64,000 nt of DNA from Bin87 sp034423575 (GTDB lineage Bacteria; Chloroflexota; Dehalococcoidia; Lucifugimonadales; UBA3495). The stretch spans positions 4,043-68,042 of the forward strand of contig DAOUIF010000062.1 of assembly GCA_034423575.1 (NCBI GenBank), given 5' to 3'. The position numbers and the translations under genes were made by a program. Below are positions 8,966-18,212 of the stretch, one piece after another (within the stretch, counting starts at the first letter, position 1; each line of letters opens with the position of its first letter). The notes under the pieces were generated by a model. That model saw only the letters and a list, made by a program, of their open reading frames with translations. It ran no database searches and was not told the origin of the DNA.

Positions 8966-10948
8966 TCAACCGGATTTGAGGGCAATCAGGGTCCGGTCCA
9001 CGTCCTCAGCCTCCAGCGACAGCCGCTCCCACTCGTCCCACAGCGACTGCTCCTCCTCCTTGAGCGTCCGATAACGCTGCCCGGTATCCTCCAACTGGGA
9101 TCGGTCCTCAAACTGCTCGGGGTCGGCGAACATGGCTTCCAGTTCCGAGGTCACGGCCTCGCGCTCGGTGATCGCGGCGCCGATCTCGTCGATTCGGCTG
9201 GCCAACTGACGGGCTTTCCTGCTCAGCGCTCTTTCCTCTTCTTCCCTGGCGGTAAGGGGCCGGCGCGACCTTCCCCGGGTTGCAGCCTTTTCCATTGCAG
9301 CATGTGCCGTGTCGTCGGCAACCGGGGCCGCGGGCTTCGCTTCGGCTTCCTGCTGCTTGCGGTACAGGTAGCCGTCATAGTCGCCGGGAAAAACCCGGGG
9401 CAACCCGCCGTCGATCTCGATGATCTTGTTAGCAACCTGCCGGATCAGCGTGCGGTCATGGGTGACCAGGCAGATGGAGCCTTGGTAGTCGCCCAGAGCG
9501 TCGGCCAGGATCTCGCGGGACGCGATGTCCAGGTGGTTGGTCGGCTCGTCCATCAGCAGGAAATTGCTGGGTTGCAGGAGCAGCTTGGCCAGCGCGACCC
9601 GGGCCTTCTCGCCGCCTGACAGCACGGAGATCGGTTTGAGAATGTCGTCGCCGCTGAACAAAAAGCCGCCCAGGGTGGTGCGCAGGTTCTGCTCAGATTC
9701 GGACGGCGCGGCCTCCTGCAATTCTTCCAAGGCGGTATTGTCAGCGTGCAAGAGATCGAGGACGTGCTGGGCGTAGTACGCGGTAATCACGTTGTGGCCA
9801 AGCCTGCGCTCTCCGTGATCGATGGGCAGGACACCGGCGAGAATCTTCAGCAACGTCGACTTGCCCGCCCCGTTGGGCCCGACCAGCGCGACGCGATCCC
9901 CGCGCTCCAGGGTCAGGTTCAAGCCGCGATACACCACGTTGTCGCCGTACGCTTTGCCCACGTCGGTGAGCCGGATGATGTCGGAGCCGCTGCGCGGGGG
10001 TTCCGGAAAAGAGTAATTGACCTTCCGCGTCGCCCGGGGCAGCTCGATGATCTCGATCCTTTCCAGTTGCTTCAGCCGGCTCTGCACCTGCCGCGCCTTG
10101 GTTGCCTTGTACCGGAACCGTTCCACGAAGCGCATCTGCCGCTGGATTTCCCTTTCCTGGCGCGCGGCGGCGGCCTGCTTGACCTCCAGCGCGCGCTCCC
10201 GGGCGAGCAGGTAGTCGTCGTAGTTGCCCCGGTGGTGCACCGCCTCGCCCGGCTCAATGGCGAGGATCCGGTTGGCGACCTGGTTCAAAAAGGCGCGGTC
10301 GTGGGAGGTGATAATCACCCCACCGGGAAAGGACGACAGGTATTTCTCGAACCACAGGTTAGCCTCGAGGTCCAGGTGGTTTGTGGGCTCGTCCAGCAGC
10401 AGGACATCCGGGTTGCGGAAGAGCAGGCGAGCCAACTCGGCCCGCATGATCCAGCCGCCGCTGAACTCCCGCATATCGCGGGCGAAGTCGGTTTCCTTGA
10501 ACCCCAAGCCCGACAGGATCGCCTTTGCCTCGTGATCGCGATCGGCGCCCCCGGCGGCTTCCAGTTCCGCGTCGAGTTGACCGAGCCGATCCATCAACTC
10601 GCGCTGTTGCGCAGGATCAGCCGTCGACGACAGCATCTCCCGCGTCGCGGCGATCCGTCCGGACAGCGCGACCACTTCCGGATTGGCGAGCAACACCTCC
10701 TCGAGCAAAGACCTGCCCGCGAATGCAGCCGGCTCCTGCTTGAGGTATCCGACTGTGGTGTTGCGGCGCCCGGAAACGGACCCCGCGTCGGGCAGGATAT
10801 CGCCCGCCAGGATGTCCAGGAGCGTCGTCTTTCCCGACCCGTTGGCGCCGATCAACGCGATGCGGTCGCCGGAGGCCATGGAGAGGTTCAACCCGCGGAA
10901 CAGGGTCCGCTCGGAATAGGCTTTGCTGATGTCGGAGGCGACGAGCAT
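8966..10948 (-). CDS. ABC-F family ATP-binding protein
   Basis: A 660-residue protein with two ABC ATPase domains and no membrane segment. Domain 1 has Walker A GANGSGKTT at about residues 34-42, the FSGGW signature and LLDEPTNHLD. Domain 2 has GPNGAGKST at about 353-361, LSGGEKAR and LMDEPTNHLD. The interdomain linker is the charged P-site tRNA-interaction-like helix pair (EREIQRQMRFVERFRYKATKARQ). A C-terminal coiled coil (about 545-655) resembles Uup/YdiF members. ABC-F proteins act on the ribosome, either resolving stalled elongation or giving antibiotic resistance. No inducible leader is evident. Confidence 0.93.
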   Translation of the reverse strand: MLVASDISKAYSERTLFRGLNLSMASGDRIALIGANGSGKTTLLDILAGDILPDAGSVSGRRNTTVGYLKQEPAAFAGRSLLEEVLLANPEVVALSGRIAATREMLSSTADPAQQRELMDRLGQLDAELEAAGGADRDHEAKAILSGLGFKETDFARDMREFSGGWIMRAELARLLFRNPDVLLLDEPTNHLDLEANLWFEKYLSSFPGGVIITSHDRAFLNQVANRILAIEPGEAVHHRGNYDDYLLARERALEVKQAAAARQEREIQRQMRFVERFRYKATKARQVQSRLKQLERIEIIELPRATRKVNYSFPEPPRSGSDIIRLTDVGKAYGDNVVYRGLNLTLERGDRVALVGPNGAGKSTLLKILAGVLPIDHGERRLGHNVITAYYAQHVLDLLHADNTALEELQEAAPSESEQNLRTTLGGFLFSGDDILKPISVLSGGEKARVALAKLLLQPSNFLLMDEPTNHLDIASREILADALGDYQGSICLVTHDRTLIRQVANKIIEIDGGLPRVFPGDYDGYLYRKQQEAEAKPAAPVADDTAHAAMEKAATRGRSRRPLTAREEEERALSRKARQLASRIDEIGAAITEREAVTSELEAMFADPEQFEDRSQLEDTGQRYRTLKEEEQSLWDEWERLSLEAEDVDRTLIALKSG

Positions 10949-10969
10949 GAAACAGGCTAAGTGGTCATT

Positions 10970-11057
10970 GTCAGAAGCAGGATTTACCGGATTTTCAGAA
11001 TTTCAGGATGTGCGTAAATCCCGCAAATCCTCTAATCCGGCTAATCCTGATTCTGAC
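10970..11057. repeat. Palindromic repeat, GTCAGAATCAGG family, copy 2
   Basis: An 88-bp element between the ABC-F start and the dodecin stop. It opens GTCAGAAGCAGGATTTACC and closes TAATCCTGATTCTGAC. One base of the left arm differs from copy 1. The interior again alternates CCGGATTTTCAG and AAATCC units, so the whole forms an imperfect hairpin. Confidence 0.85.
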
Positions 11058-11135
11058 ATTTGCCGCGGCCAACCGAAAGCGCGCCCACCACCACCGGTGG
11101 CGGGCGCATTGTCCAAAAGGGATATCGGCGCCGGC

Positions 11136-11369
11136 CTAGTCTTCGCGGATGTCTTCACCGCCGTCCACGCGGAACCCAACGCCCAGCTTGACCTGGTACC
11201 AGTTGGCGCGCCCGTCGTCGATGGTGCCGCGGATCTCCCGCACCTCGAACCAGTCCAGGTTGCGGATCGTTTGGGCCGCCCGCGCGATCGCGCCGTCAAT
11301 GGCCTCCTGTACGTTTGAGCTGGATGATCCCACCAACTCGACTATCTTGTACGTGCTTCCAGTTGCCAT
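11136..11369 (-). CDS. Dodecin family flavin-storage protein
   Basis: A 77-residue protein, close to the usual dodecin length. It has the family signatures TYKIVELVGSSSSNVQEAID, the helix AIARAAQTI, NLDWFEVREIRG with the flavin-stacking Trp40, and YQVKLGVGFRVD with Gln59 at the flavin-contact position. Dodecins assemble as hollow dodecamers that bind and buffer FMN, riboflavin or lumichrome. CGGAGTG lies just upstream of the ATG, and a sigma70-like promoter is visible 60-90 bp upstream. Flavin storage fits a region rich in flavin-dependent oxidoreductases. Confidence 0.92.
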   Translation of the reverse strand: MATGSTYKIVELVGSSSSNVQEAIDGAIARAAQTIRNLDWFEVREIRGTIDDGRANWYQVKLGVGFRVDGGEDIRED

Positions 11370-11431
11370 TTCTCACTCCGTTATGCTTGAGAGTTTCGTC
11401 CTTTTTGCGCTTTCACTATCTGCGCCCAAGT

Positions 11432-11460
11432 ATAATATTCCCCATGTCCTGATTGGGCAA
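11432..11460 (-). promoter_or_regulatory. Candidate sigma70-type promoter of the dodecin gene
   Basis: Read on the minus strand, TTGCCC (11460-11455) and TATTAT (11437-11432) are separated by exactly 17 bases. This gives a leader of roughly 55 bases before the dodecin ATG at 11369. The match is four of six and five of six to the consensus hexamers. Confidence 0.45.
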
Positions 11461-11621
11461 CCGGGTGCGGGGGCCGTTTTCCCGACAAATCACTTCACCT
11501 GACTACCCTCCGCCGGCTCCAACCGCGTGGAGCCCGGCATCGTCTGGCTCAAGCTGTAGGCCATGCGTGAGGGCGCGGACATCGCCAGCCGCGAACTGTT
11601 CTGAAGAGTTTAGGCACTCAC

Positions 11622-11747
11622 GCGTACCCCGTTGGTCATTGCGAGGCGCTTGCGCCGTGGCAATCTCGCTGCCGGAAAAGTGGCTCCGGAAACGACGAGA
11701 TTGCCACGCTTCGCTCGCAATGACAGTCGGAGCTAATCTGGGTACGC
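11622..11747. repeat. Hairpin repeat, TCATTGCGAG family, copy A
   Basis: A 126-bp palindromic element in the 466-bp gap between dodecin and the next amidohydrolase. Its outer arms are GCGTACCC and GGGTACGC. Its inner arms pair TCATTGCGAGGCGCTTGCG with CGCTTCGCTCGCAATGA, and GGCAATCTCG with CGAGATTGCC. The rest of the gap shows no gene, apart from the dodecin promoter. A second complete copy is at 23534-23661 and a half copy at 56888-56919. Confidence 0.85.
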
Positions 11748-11835
11748 ATGAAGATCTAAAACCTGACTAACCCGCGCATGATGCCGTAAGATTGGCATTG
11801 TCCCGCCGTGCACAATCCCTCCAGGAGTTACGACC

Positions 11836-12660
11836 ATGATCATCGACACCCACACCCACGTGGTCAGCAGCGACAAGAACGCCCACCCATTGCACCCCGA
11901 CGCCACCGGCTGGTCCCTTGAGGTTAGCAACAACGTTGAGGACCTGATCAAAGAGATGGACTCTGCCGGCGTGGAATGCGCCACCCTGGTACAGCCCAAC
12001 GGCACCTACGGGCTGGATAACTCCTACCAGTGCGACAGCGCCCTGCAGTACGCGCCCCGCACCGTTGCCGTCGGCATCCTGGACCCAGCGGCCGATGATG
12101 CCGCCGACAAGCTCTCCTACTGGACCAACGAGCGCGGCATGTGGGGCGTGCGCCTGCAAAGCCAGGCCGAGCCGGACGACCCTCGCTGCGACGCCCTATG
12201 GAACCGCGCCGAGTCCCTGGGCATCCCCATCTCCATTGGCGGCGGCGGAACGGCGGATCGGGTCAACCGGATGCGCAACATCGGCGCGCGACACCCCAAC
12301 GTCCAGTTCGCGCCCGACCATTTCGCCGGCTGGAGCAACTCCGCCGACAAAGCCGGAATGACCGTCGCCCTGGAGGAGTTGGCGCAACTGCCCAACGCCC
12401 ATCTGCGCTATTCCAGCACCAGCCTCGGTCCCTACGCCGACTTGTCCGACGAGGAAAAGGATTTGTTCCGCCGCGTAATCGAAGCATTCACCCCGCGCCG
12501 CATGATGTGGGGCTCCAACTTCCCGTCGTCCCGCGCGGGCGGATTCATCGGTCAGGTGGAACTGGGCAAAACCGCACTGCCCTGGCTTTCTAACGAAGAC
12601 CTCGACTGGATGATGGGTGGGGCCGCCGCCACCTTCTGGCCCATGCTGCAAGCGCCGTAG
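11836..12660 (+). CDS. Amidohydrolase-2 family hydrolase
   Basis: A 274-residue amidohydrolase_2 TIM barrel. The N-terminal metal site is His6/His8 (DTHTHVV), a middle His lies in FAPDHFAG, and the C-terminal WGSNFP motif is present. CAGGAGTTACGACC precedes the ATG. It is shorter than and distinct from the paired amidohydrolases at 840 and 31035. It is followed 42 bp later by a molybdoenzyme gene on the same strand. Members include decarboxylases and lactonases of aromatic pathways; the substrate is unknown here. Confidence 0.85.
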   Translation: MIIDTHTHVVSSDKNAHPLHPDATGWSLEVSNNVEDLIKEMDSAGVECATLVQPNGTYGLDNSYQCDSALQYAPRTVAVGILDPAADDAADKLSYWTNERGMWGVRLQSQAEPDDPRCDALWNRAESLGIPISIGGGGTADRVNRMRNIGARHPNVQFAPDHFAGWSNSADKAGMTVALEELAQLPNAHLRYSSTSLGPYADLSDEEKDLFRRVIEAFTPRRMMWGSNFPSSRAGGFIGQVELGKTALPWLSNEDLDWMMGGAAATFWPMLQAP

Positions 12661-12702
12661 CGTAGCGCCGAGCTCCGTGCGGCCTCCGCTCACAAGCCGA
12701 GC

Positions 12703-13950
12703 ATGAACGAGCACGAGCAGGAATTCGGCACACCGCCACCGGTCAAGCCTTCGCTCTGGGAGCTCGCCAGCGCCCGGGGGATGGACCGGCGCCATTTCCT
12801 GCGCCTGCTGCTGGCCGGCGGCGCAACCGCGGTCCTGGCTGCCTGCGCCGACATGGCCCCATCCAATTCGACGATGGAACCCCCAGCGCCGGTCAGCCCT
12901 TGGTTCAAAGATCCCCAGCCGTTCGTCGTGCATGGAGACAAGGGGCTGGAGGCGCGGCTGGAAAACATGCAGGGCATGCTCACCCCCAACCGTCTGTTCT
13001 TCGTGCGCAACAACTCGGTCAGCCTTGATCTGGACGCCGACGACTGGCGTCTCATCGTGGAGGGCGACGCAATCTCCGAGCCTCTGGGATTGACCTACGC
13101 GGAAATCCGCAGCCTGCCCAGCCGCACGCTGATATCCTACCTCGAATGCGCGGGCAATCACCGCGCCATGTTCAACCTGATGAACGGACGGGAGGCGTCG
13201 GGTACCCAGTGGATGACCGGGGCGGTAAGCAACGGCGAATGGGTCGGCGCGCAACTCCGCGACGTCCTGACGCTGGCGGGCATCCAGCCCTATGCGGCAT
13301 CCGTGTTGCTGGTGGGGCTCGACGTGCAGTCTCCAGAGGAGGGCTTCCGGTACGTTCTCCCGGCGGAGAAAGCGATGGAACCGGACACCCTGCTGGCCTA
13401 CACGCTCAACGGGGAGACACTGCCCAGGGACCATGGATTCCCTGTCCGCGCGTTGGTCCCCGGCTGGGTGGGCAGCGCCAACGTCAAGTGGCTGGGCCGC
13501 ATCGTCGTTTCGTTGGAGCCGATGTGGACCCGGAACAACACCACCTCCTACACGCTCATCGGCGATGCGTACCCGCCACAGGGTGAATCACTGGGCCAGC
13601 CGGTCACCGCGCAGGTGATCAAGAGCGCACTGGCCCTGCCCTGGCCGGCGGAACTACCGGCGGGACGCCAGCGCATCCGCGGGTACGCCCACTCCCCCTC
13701 GGGACCGATTTCACGCGTCGAATGGAGCATGGACTCGGGCCAAACCTGGAACGTGGCAGCGCTTTCCGGGTCCCAGCCGGACCGCTCCTGGGCTCGGTTC
13801 GAGTTTGAGTGGGACGCCGAGCCGGGCGAACACACCATCATGACCCGGGCCACCGACGCGGCCGGCAATACCCAACCCGACCGCGTGCCGTTCAACGAGA
13901 AGGGATACCTCTTCAACCAGCCCGTCGCCCATCCGATACGAGTGACCTAG
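12703..13950 (+). CDS. Sulfite-oxidase-like molybdopterin oxidoreductase, exported
   Basis: A 415-residue protein with an N-terminal export region: a twin-arginine DRRHFLRLLLAGG (Arg29-Arg30) followed by a lipobox-like LAAC with Cys48. This suggests Tat export and lipid anchoring. The Moco domain carries the conserved cysteine in LECAGNHR (Cys149), the fifth molybdenum ligand in the sulfite oxidase family. The C-terminal part is the Mo-co dimerisation domain (about residues 300-410, with SRVEWSMDSGQTW). No heme domain is fused and no cytochrome is adjacent. It could oxidise sulfite or reduce/oxidise an organic S- or N-oxide. Confidence 0.87.
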   Translation: MNEHEQEFGTPPPVKPSLWELASARGMDRRHFLRLLLAGGATAVLAACADMAPSNSTMEPPAPVSPWFKDPQPFVVHGDKGLEARLENMQGMLTPNRLFFVRNNSVSLDLDADDWRLIVEGDAISEPLGLTYAEIRSLPSRTLISYLECAGNHRAMFNLMNGREASGTQWMTGAVSNGEWVGAQLRDVLTLAGIQPYAASVLLVGLDVQSPEEGFRYVLPAEKAMEPDTLLAYTLNGETLPRDHGFPVRALVPGWVGSANVKWLGRIVVSLEPMWTRNNTTSYTLIGDAYPPQGESLGQPVTAQVIKSALALPWPAELPAGRQRIRGYAHSPSGPISRVEWSMDSGQTWNVAALSGSQPDRSWARFEFEWDAEPGEHTIMTRATDAAGNTQPDRVPFNEKGYLFNQPVAHPIRVT

Positions 13951-14013
13951 CCCCGGCATATGTTGGGGGACCAGGCAACAGGAGACGGACGTAGACGCTC
14001 GGCGTTCACGTTC

Positions 14014-15960
14014 CTAAGTGTGGCACTCCTCCTCGCAATGGTCACTGGGCGGTACGTCCAGCACCGGGTTGGTGTCGAAGAACCCCACCGGCTTCAGGCT
14101 GAACCCGCAGTAGGCCACTGGCGAAATCGGCCAGTCCTCCGGCCGGGGCACGTGGTGGTAGCCCAGGGTGTACCACAGGACAACATCGGTGTCCGCCACG
14201 TTCCGGTTGTTTTTCGTGTACTCAGGCAGACCCGCGCCGCCCGGGTGCTGGTTGGGGTATGGGCCGGTGGCGGATATCTCGTCACGGTCGTACGGGGTCA
14301 CCCACAGGTGTTTCGTCATGAACCCGGCCCGCTTGATGATGCTGGCGTCGGGATGCGCGAAGGGCAGAATGTTCTCGCCAGGCATCAGCTTGTAACTCAC
14401 CGGCTGCCCCAGCTCGTTCTTCGCCGAGGTGTTGGACACCAGCCAGTAGCGCCCGCTCATCGGGTCGATCACCCGCTGCGCTTCGTGCTCCGTTCCCAGC
14501 AGGGTCTTTTCGGCGTAAAAGGCGTTGCCATGAGGGTTGTCGGGACCCGGCGGCGCAGCCACGGTGTTCACCTCGAAGACCGAGTTCTGCCCGCCGTCCA
14601 CGCTCATGTCCATGCGGAAGTTGAAGAAGTGCTGGTGGATGTGCGCGTTCAATTGGGGCGCGACCAGTGTGCCGTACTTGGGCGTCTCCCCCTCGGCGAT
14701 CCCGGCGGTGTTGATGATGCCGGTCAGCTTGATCTCCATTTGGATCGTGCCGTCCTGATAGAAGTACCAGAAGAACCCGTACTCGTAGTTGCCCACGGTC
14801 ACGACGCTGGAAATCACCAACCGCCGCGAGCGACGCACCTCGGTTTGCCCGATGCGCCAGTCGGTGTGCTTCCACAGGATGCCGTAGTCCTCCTCGTGCA
14901 TGCACACCGCGTTGGGTATGGTGAACGCTTCACCGCTGCCCGTATTGAGCGCAGCGTCGAAGTAGTAAATCTCTCCCAGGCAGTCGCAGCCCAGAGTCAG
15001 CGAGTTGGTCAACGAGCCGATCCCGTACTCCCCGGCGTCGAAGGCGTTCTTCCGGTAGTGGTCCTTGCCGGGTTCTCCGTAGGGCACCACCATGTCGGAC
15101 AATGCCGCCCGGTGCAGGATCGGCCGCACCCGGCCCTGGTCTTCGTACCCCACCGTGTGGATCACCAGCCCCTCCCGAGGCGTGAACCCGACGCGCAGGT
15201 GCCATTTCTGCCACGTCACCTTCCAGCCGTCCACCTGAAAACTCGGCCCCTCGGGCTGGGTGATCTCCAGCGGTTTCAGGTCATCGCGAAACCTGCCGAC
15301 AAACTCGGCTCCGTAATTCCCCGGCTCCGGCGGCAGCGGCATCACGCCGTAGTCGTCGACCCGGACCACTTCCATGCTGTTCAGGTCGACCACGGCGGTG
15401 ACGCCCTCGATGGGACGGGCGTAGCCGTTGTCCGTGGGGCTGGTGCGGGCAAAGTTTCGGCACAGCACCAGTCGCCGGCCCTCCTCGTCCTCGTATCCAT
15501 AGTTGCCGGCCGACCACGGGTCCACCATCACCAGGCTGGGGTCGGTGATGCCCCGCTTTTTGATGGCCGCCTGGAACCGCGCGTCGGCGCGCACCGTCGC
15601 CTCGCACTCCATGAACTCGTCGAACATCACCCGGGGCTGCACTCCAGGAATGTGTTCCCACGAAACGACGCTACGGTCGTCCAGTGACACCACTGCCTCG
15701 TAGGTGGCCGGCACGTCGTTGTCCAGCACCACCAGGAAGGCCTCTCGCCGTATCGGGTCTCCCGGTTGAAACTCGAGCACAACGTGCTTGTCCGGCTCCC
15801 GCAGCACGATGGTCTCGAACCGCGTTCGGGGTCCCAGGTCGCGCTGTGACTTCAGAATGGCCGACACCTCGCCGATCTCCTCCGCCGTCAGCGGGTCCAG
15901 CGGGTGTGACACCACGGAGCGTGTTGATTCCTGCGGTGTTGCCTTGGTGGAAATGGCCAT
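14014..15960 (-). CDS. Copper-containing primary amine oxidase
   Basis: A 648-residue copper amine oxidase. The topaquinone precursor is Tyr392 in VGNYEYG (motif N-Y-D/E-Y). The catalytic base is Asp308 in FDAGEYGIG. Two copper histidines lie in HIHQHFFNFRMD, and the third is in the C-terminal HHVPRPEDWPISP. The start at 15960 (MAISTK) has GAGGAG six bases upstream; a more distal ATG at 15993 lacks this. The enzyme oxidatively deaminates primary amines to aldehydes, releasing NH3 and H2O2. No signal peptide is evident. Confidence 0.93.
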   Translation of the reverse strand: MAISTKATPQESTRSVVSHPLDPLTAEEIGEVSAILKSQRDLGPRTRFETIVLREPDKHVVLEFQPGDPIRREAFLVVLDNDVPATYEAVVSLDDRSVVSWEHIPGVQPRVMFDEFMECEATVRADARFQAAIKKRGITDPSLVMVDPWSAGNYGYEDEEGRRLVLCRNFARTSPTDNGYARPIEGVTAVVDLNSMEVVRVDDYGVMPLPPEPGNYGAEFVGRFRDDLKPLEITQPEGPSFQVDGWKVTWQKWHLRVGFTPREGLVIHTVGYEDQGRVRPILHRAALSDMVVPYGEPGKDHYRKNAFDAGEYGIGSLTNSLTLGCDCLGEIYYFDAALNTGSGEAFTIPNAVCMHEEDYGILWKHTDWRIGQTEVRRSRRLVISSVVTVGNYEYGFFWYFYQDGTIQMEIKLTGIINTAGIAEGETPKYGTLVAPQLNAHIHQHFFNFRMDMSVDGGQNSVFEVNTVAAPPGPDNPHGNAFYAEKTLLGTEHEAQRVIDPMSGRYWLVSNTSAKNELGQPVSYKLMPGENILPFAHPDASIIKRAGFMTKHLWVTPYDRDEISATGPYPNQHPGGAGLPEYTKNNRNVADTDVVLWYTLGYHHVPRPEDWPISPVAYCGFSLKPVGFFDTNPVLDVPPSDHCEEECHT

Positions 15961-16143
15961 GATGTACTCCTCGGTTATGGTCGCACCGGACAAACGGTTG
16001 CTATGGTAGATACCGGACGCTAACAGCGCGGCGTTACCGGGTCAAGGCGAACGCCGGCCGCCGTCGATCAAAATGCGAAAGCGCTGCCCGCGCGGTGCTA
16101 AAATCCTCGCAACCCGCAAAACACGTTCCGTGGAGGCAACCAA

Positions 16144-16980
16144 ATGGCCATCACTGTTGGCATGGGCGATTACGTGTACGAATACCAACCGGGATGGCCC
16201 CTGCTCCCGGTGGGCCAGGGTTTCCAGGGCATCAGCGGCGTCGCTGTGGACAGCCGGGACCAGGTGTACGTGTTCCAGCGCCAGGGACCTCGCGTGCTCG
16301 TGTTCGACCCGGACGGGCACCCGCTGGCCGCGTGGTACAGCAGCGGGGGCGTGCCGGCCGACGCCCACCACATCCACATCGGCCCTGATGACTCCGTGTA
16401 CCTGGTGGACCGGGACGCCCACCAGATCCTCAAATATTCCCCGGATGGCGAGCTCCTGGCGACCATCGGCAACCGCAACCGACCGGCGCTCCAGGCCCCC
16501 TTCAACCATCCCGCCGATGTATGCGTGGCCCCTTCCGGCGAGTTGTTCGTGGCGGACGGCTACGGCAATTCCTCGGTGCACCGCCTCGCCGCCGATGGGT
16601 CTCTGATTGCTTCCTTCGGCAGTCCCGGCCGCGGTCCCGGAGAATTCATCGTGCCGCACAGCATTCGCGTCTCCGCCGACGGGCGGGTCTATGTGGCCGA
16701 CCGCGAGAACAACCGGGTGCAGGTCTTCACCGTAGACGGCCAGTTCGTCGACCAGTGGACGGACTTTAAGTGCCCCATGGGCGTGCACATCGACGCCGAG
16801 CAGCGCGTCTACGTGACCGACCAGGTGCCACGCCTCAGCATCCTGACCCTGGATGGAGAGCTTCTGGCCCGGGGCCGGACCTTCGAGTACGCCCACCAGG
16901 TTTACACCGACTCGCAGGGCAACATTTACGGCGCCGACACCTCCAACCAGCGTGTCCAGAAGCTGGCGCGGGTACGGTAG
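16144..16980 (+). CDS. NHL-repeat six-bladed beta-propeller protein
   Basis: A 278-residue propeller with recurring VAVDSRDQVYVFQ, DDSVYLVDRDAHQILKYSPDG, GELFVADGYGNSSVHRLAADG and DGRVYVADRENNRVQVFTVDG units, about one per 45-50 residues. GGAGG stands seven bases before the ATG. There is no signal peptide, so it is probably cytoplasmic. Such propellers include peptidyl-alpha-hydroxyglycine lyases and lactonases as well as binding scaffolds. The lyase idea is attractive beside an amine oxidase, but catalytic metal ligands are not identifiable. Confidence 0.85.
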   Translation: MAITVGMGDYVYEYQPGWPLLPVGQGFQGISGVAVDSRDQVYVFQRQGPRVLVFDPDGHPLAAWYSSGGVPADAHHIHIGPDDSVYLVDRDAHQILKYSPDGELLATIGNRNRPALQAPFNHPADVCVAPSGELFVADGYGNSSVHRLAADGSLIASFGSPGRGPGEFIVPHSIRVSADGRVYVADRENNRVQVFTVDGQFVDQWTDFKCPMGVHIDAEQRVYVTDQVPRLSILTLDGELLARGRTFEYAHQVYTDSQGNIYGADTSNQRVQKLARVR

Positions 16981-17027
16981 TCGAAACCACGAACATCCGG
17001 CACACTGACCCGCATCGTAGGTACGGT

Positions 17028-18155
17028 ATGCGATTCGCAGCTTTCACCACAGTCGCCGCATCCGCCGGCGAAGCCACCGACGCGGCGGGCTTTCTGGACA
17101 ACCTGCGTCAACAGGCCGTCCTGGCGGAGGAACTCGGCTTCGAGGCCATCTGGTTGGGCGAGCATCATTTCACCCCGTTCGGCGTGGGCGACCTCCCCAA
17201 TCCGATACTGTTGGGCGCCGACCTGGCCGCCCGCACGTCCAGGATCCGCATCGGTCAGATGGCCAACATCGCCACCTGGTGGCATCCCATCCGGCTGGCC
17301 GAGGACCTTGCCATGCTGGACAACATGAGCGGAGGCCGCCTCGAGGTGGGGTTCGGCCGCGGCATCTGGCCCTACGAGGGGCCACAGTTCCACCCCAACG
17401 CGGACCCCCGCAAGGACGCCGAGAACCGGGAGCTTTTCCAGGAAACCATCGAGATTGTCCGCAAGATCTGGGCGGACGAGTACTTCGACCACCACGGGAC
17501 CAACTACACCTTCCCCGCTCCGGACACCGTGTTCTCCCACCCGTCGGTCGCTCCGGATCCGACTTGGCATGACGGCCAACGCGTCACCCGGCTGCGGGTG
17601 ACCCCGCGCCCGTACCAACAACCACACCCACCGCTTTGGATGACGGTGTCCACCGACCGGTCGGTGACGACCGCCGCCCAGATGGGCCTCAAGGCCTGCT
17701 ACTGGCAGCCGCCTTCCCTCCGGATCCGGCAACGAATGGAGATCTACGCCGAGGCGCGCTCGAACCTTGAGGGTCGTCGCTACGAATTGGGCGAAGGTCA
17801 GGCGGTCATGCGCTCCACGTACGTCGCCTCTTCCATGGAAGAAGCCCGAAGGGATGCCGAGGCTGCAATCATGTCGGCCTTCATTTTCAATGATCCCTTC
17901 CGCGGTCGTCAGGTGTTCACCAACCCGGACGAGGAGCTCGACCCCGAGATCAAACTGGACTGGGACTTCCTGGAGCCTCGCACACTGCTGGTGGGTTCGC
18001 CCGACAACGTCGCCGAGAAGATCCAGGAACTGCAGGAGGTGTGCAACCTGGATTACCTCCTCGTTGAGTTTGCCCACTCCGGCTTGTCGCAGCGCCAGAT
18101 CCTGCGCAACCTAGAGAACTTCGCCACCAGAGTTATGCCGCACTTCGCCGATTAG
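17028..18155 (+). CDS. LLM-class flavin-dependent oxidoreductase (luciferase-like)
   Basis: A 375-residue bacterial-luciferase-like TIM barrel with the N-terminal MRFAAFTTVAAS strand. It also has GFEAIWLGEHHF, the RIRIGQMANIATWWHPIRLAEDLAMLDNMSGGRLEVGFGRG core and the C-terminal LVGSPDNVAEKIQEL. The start at 17028 follows the previous stop by about 50 bp; the frame further upstream overlaps the NHL gene. Family members use FMNH2 or F420H2 for mono-oxygenation. Expanded families of this kind are a known trait of SAR202 Chloroflexota. Confidence 0.9.
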   Translation: MRFAAFTTVAASAGEATDAAGFLDNLRQQAVLAEELGFEAIWLGEHHFTPFGVGDLPNPILLGADLAARTSRIRIGQMANIATWWHPIRLAEDLAMLDNMSGGRLEVGFGRGIWPYEGPQFHPNADPRKDAENRELFQETIEIVRKIWADEYFDHHGTNYTFPAPDTVFSHPSVAPDPTWHDGQRVTRLRVTPRPYQQPHPPLWMTVSTDRSVTTAAQMGLKACYWQPPSLRIRQRMEIYAEARSNLEGRRYELGEGQAVMRSTYVASSMEEARRDAEAAIMSAFIFNDPFRGRQVFTNPDEELDPEIKLDWDFLEPRTLLVGSPDNVAEKIQELQEVCNLDYLLVEFAHSGLSQRQILRNLENFATRVMPHFAD

Positions 18156-18212
18156 ACAGCCCCGGGCCTTCGTCTTCTAACCTATGTAACGCCGAACGGC
18201 GGCGCACTCCCG

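Noticed and set aside
9746..10960. Long plus-strand open frame opposite the ABC-F gene
   Set aside because: It is antisense to a protein with two full ABC domains; the composition is Gln/Val/Gly-rich shadow and has no family motif.
12196..13434. 412-codon minus-strand frame
   Set aside because: Antisense to an amidohydrolase and the molybdoenzyme; no start signal and shadow composition.
13960..15687. 575-codon plus-strand frame
   Set aside because: It lies opposite the copper amine oxidase, which has all catalytic residues; this is a GC-rich antisense shadow.
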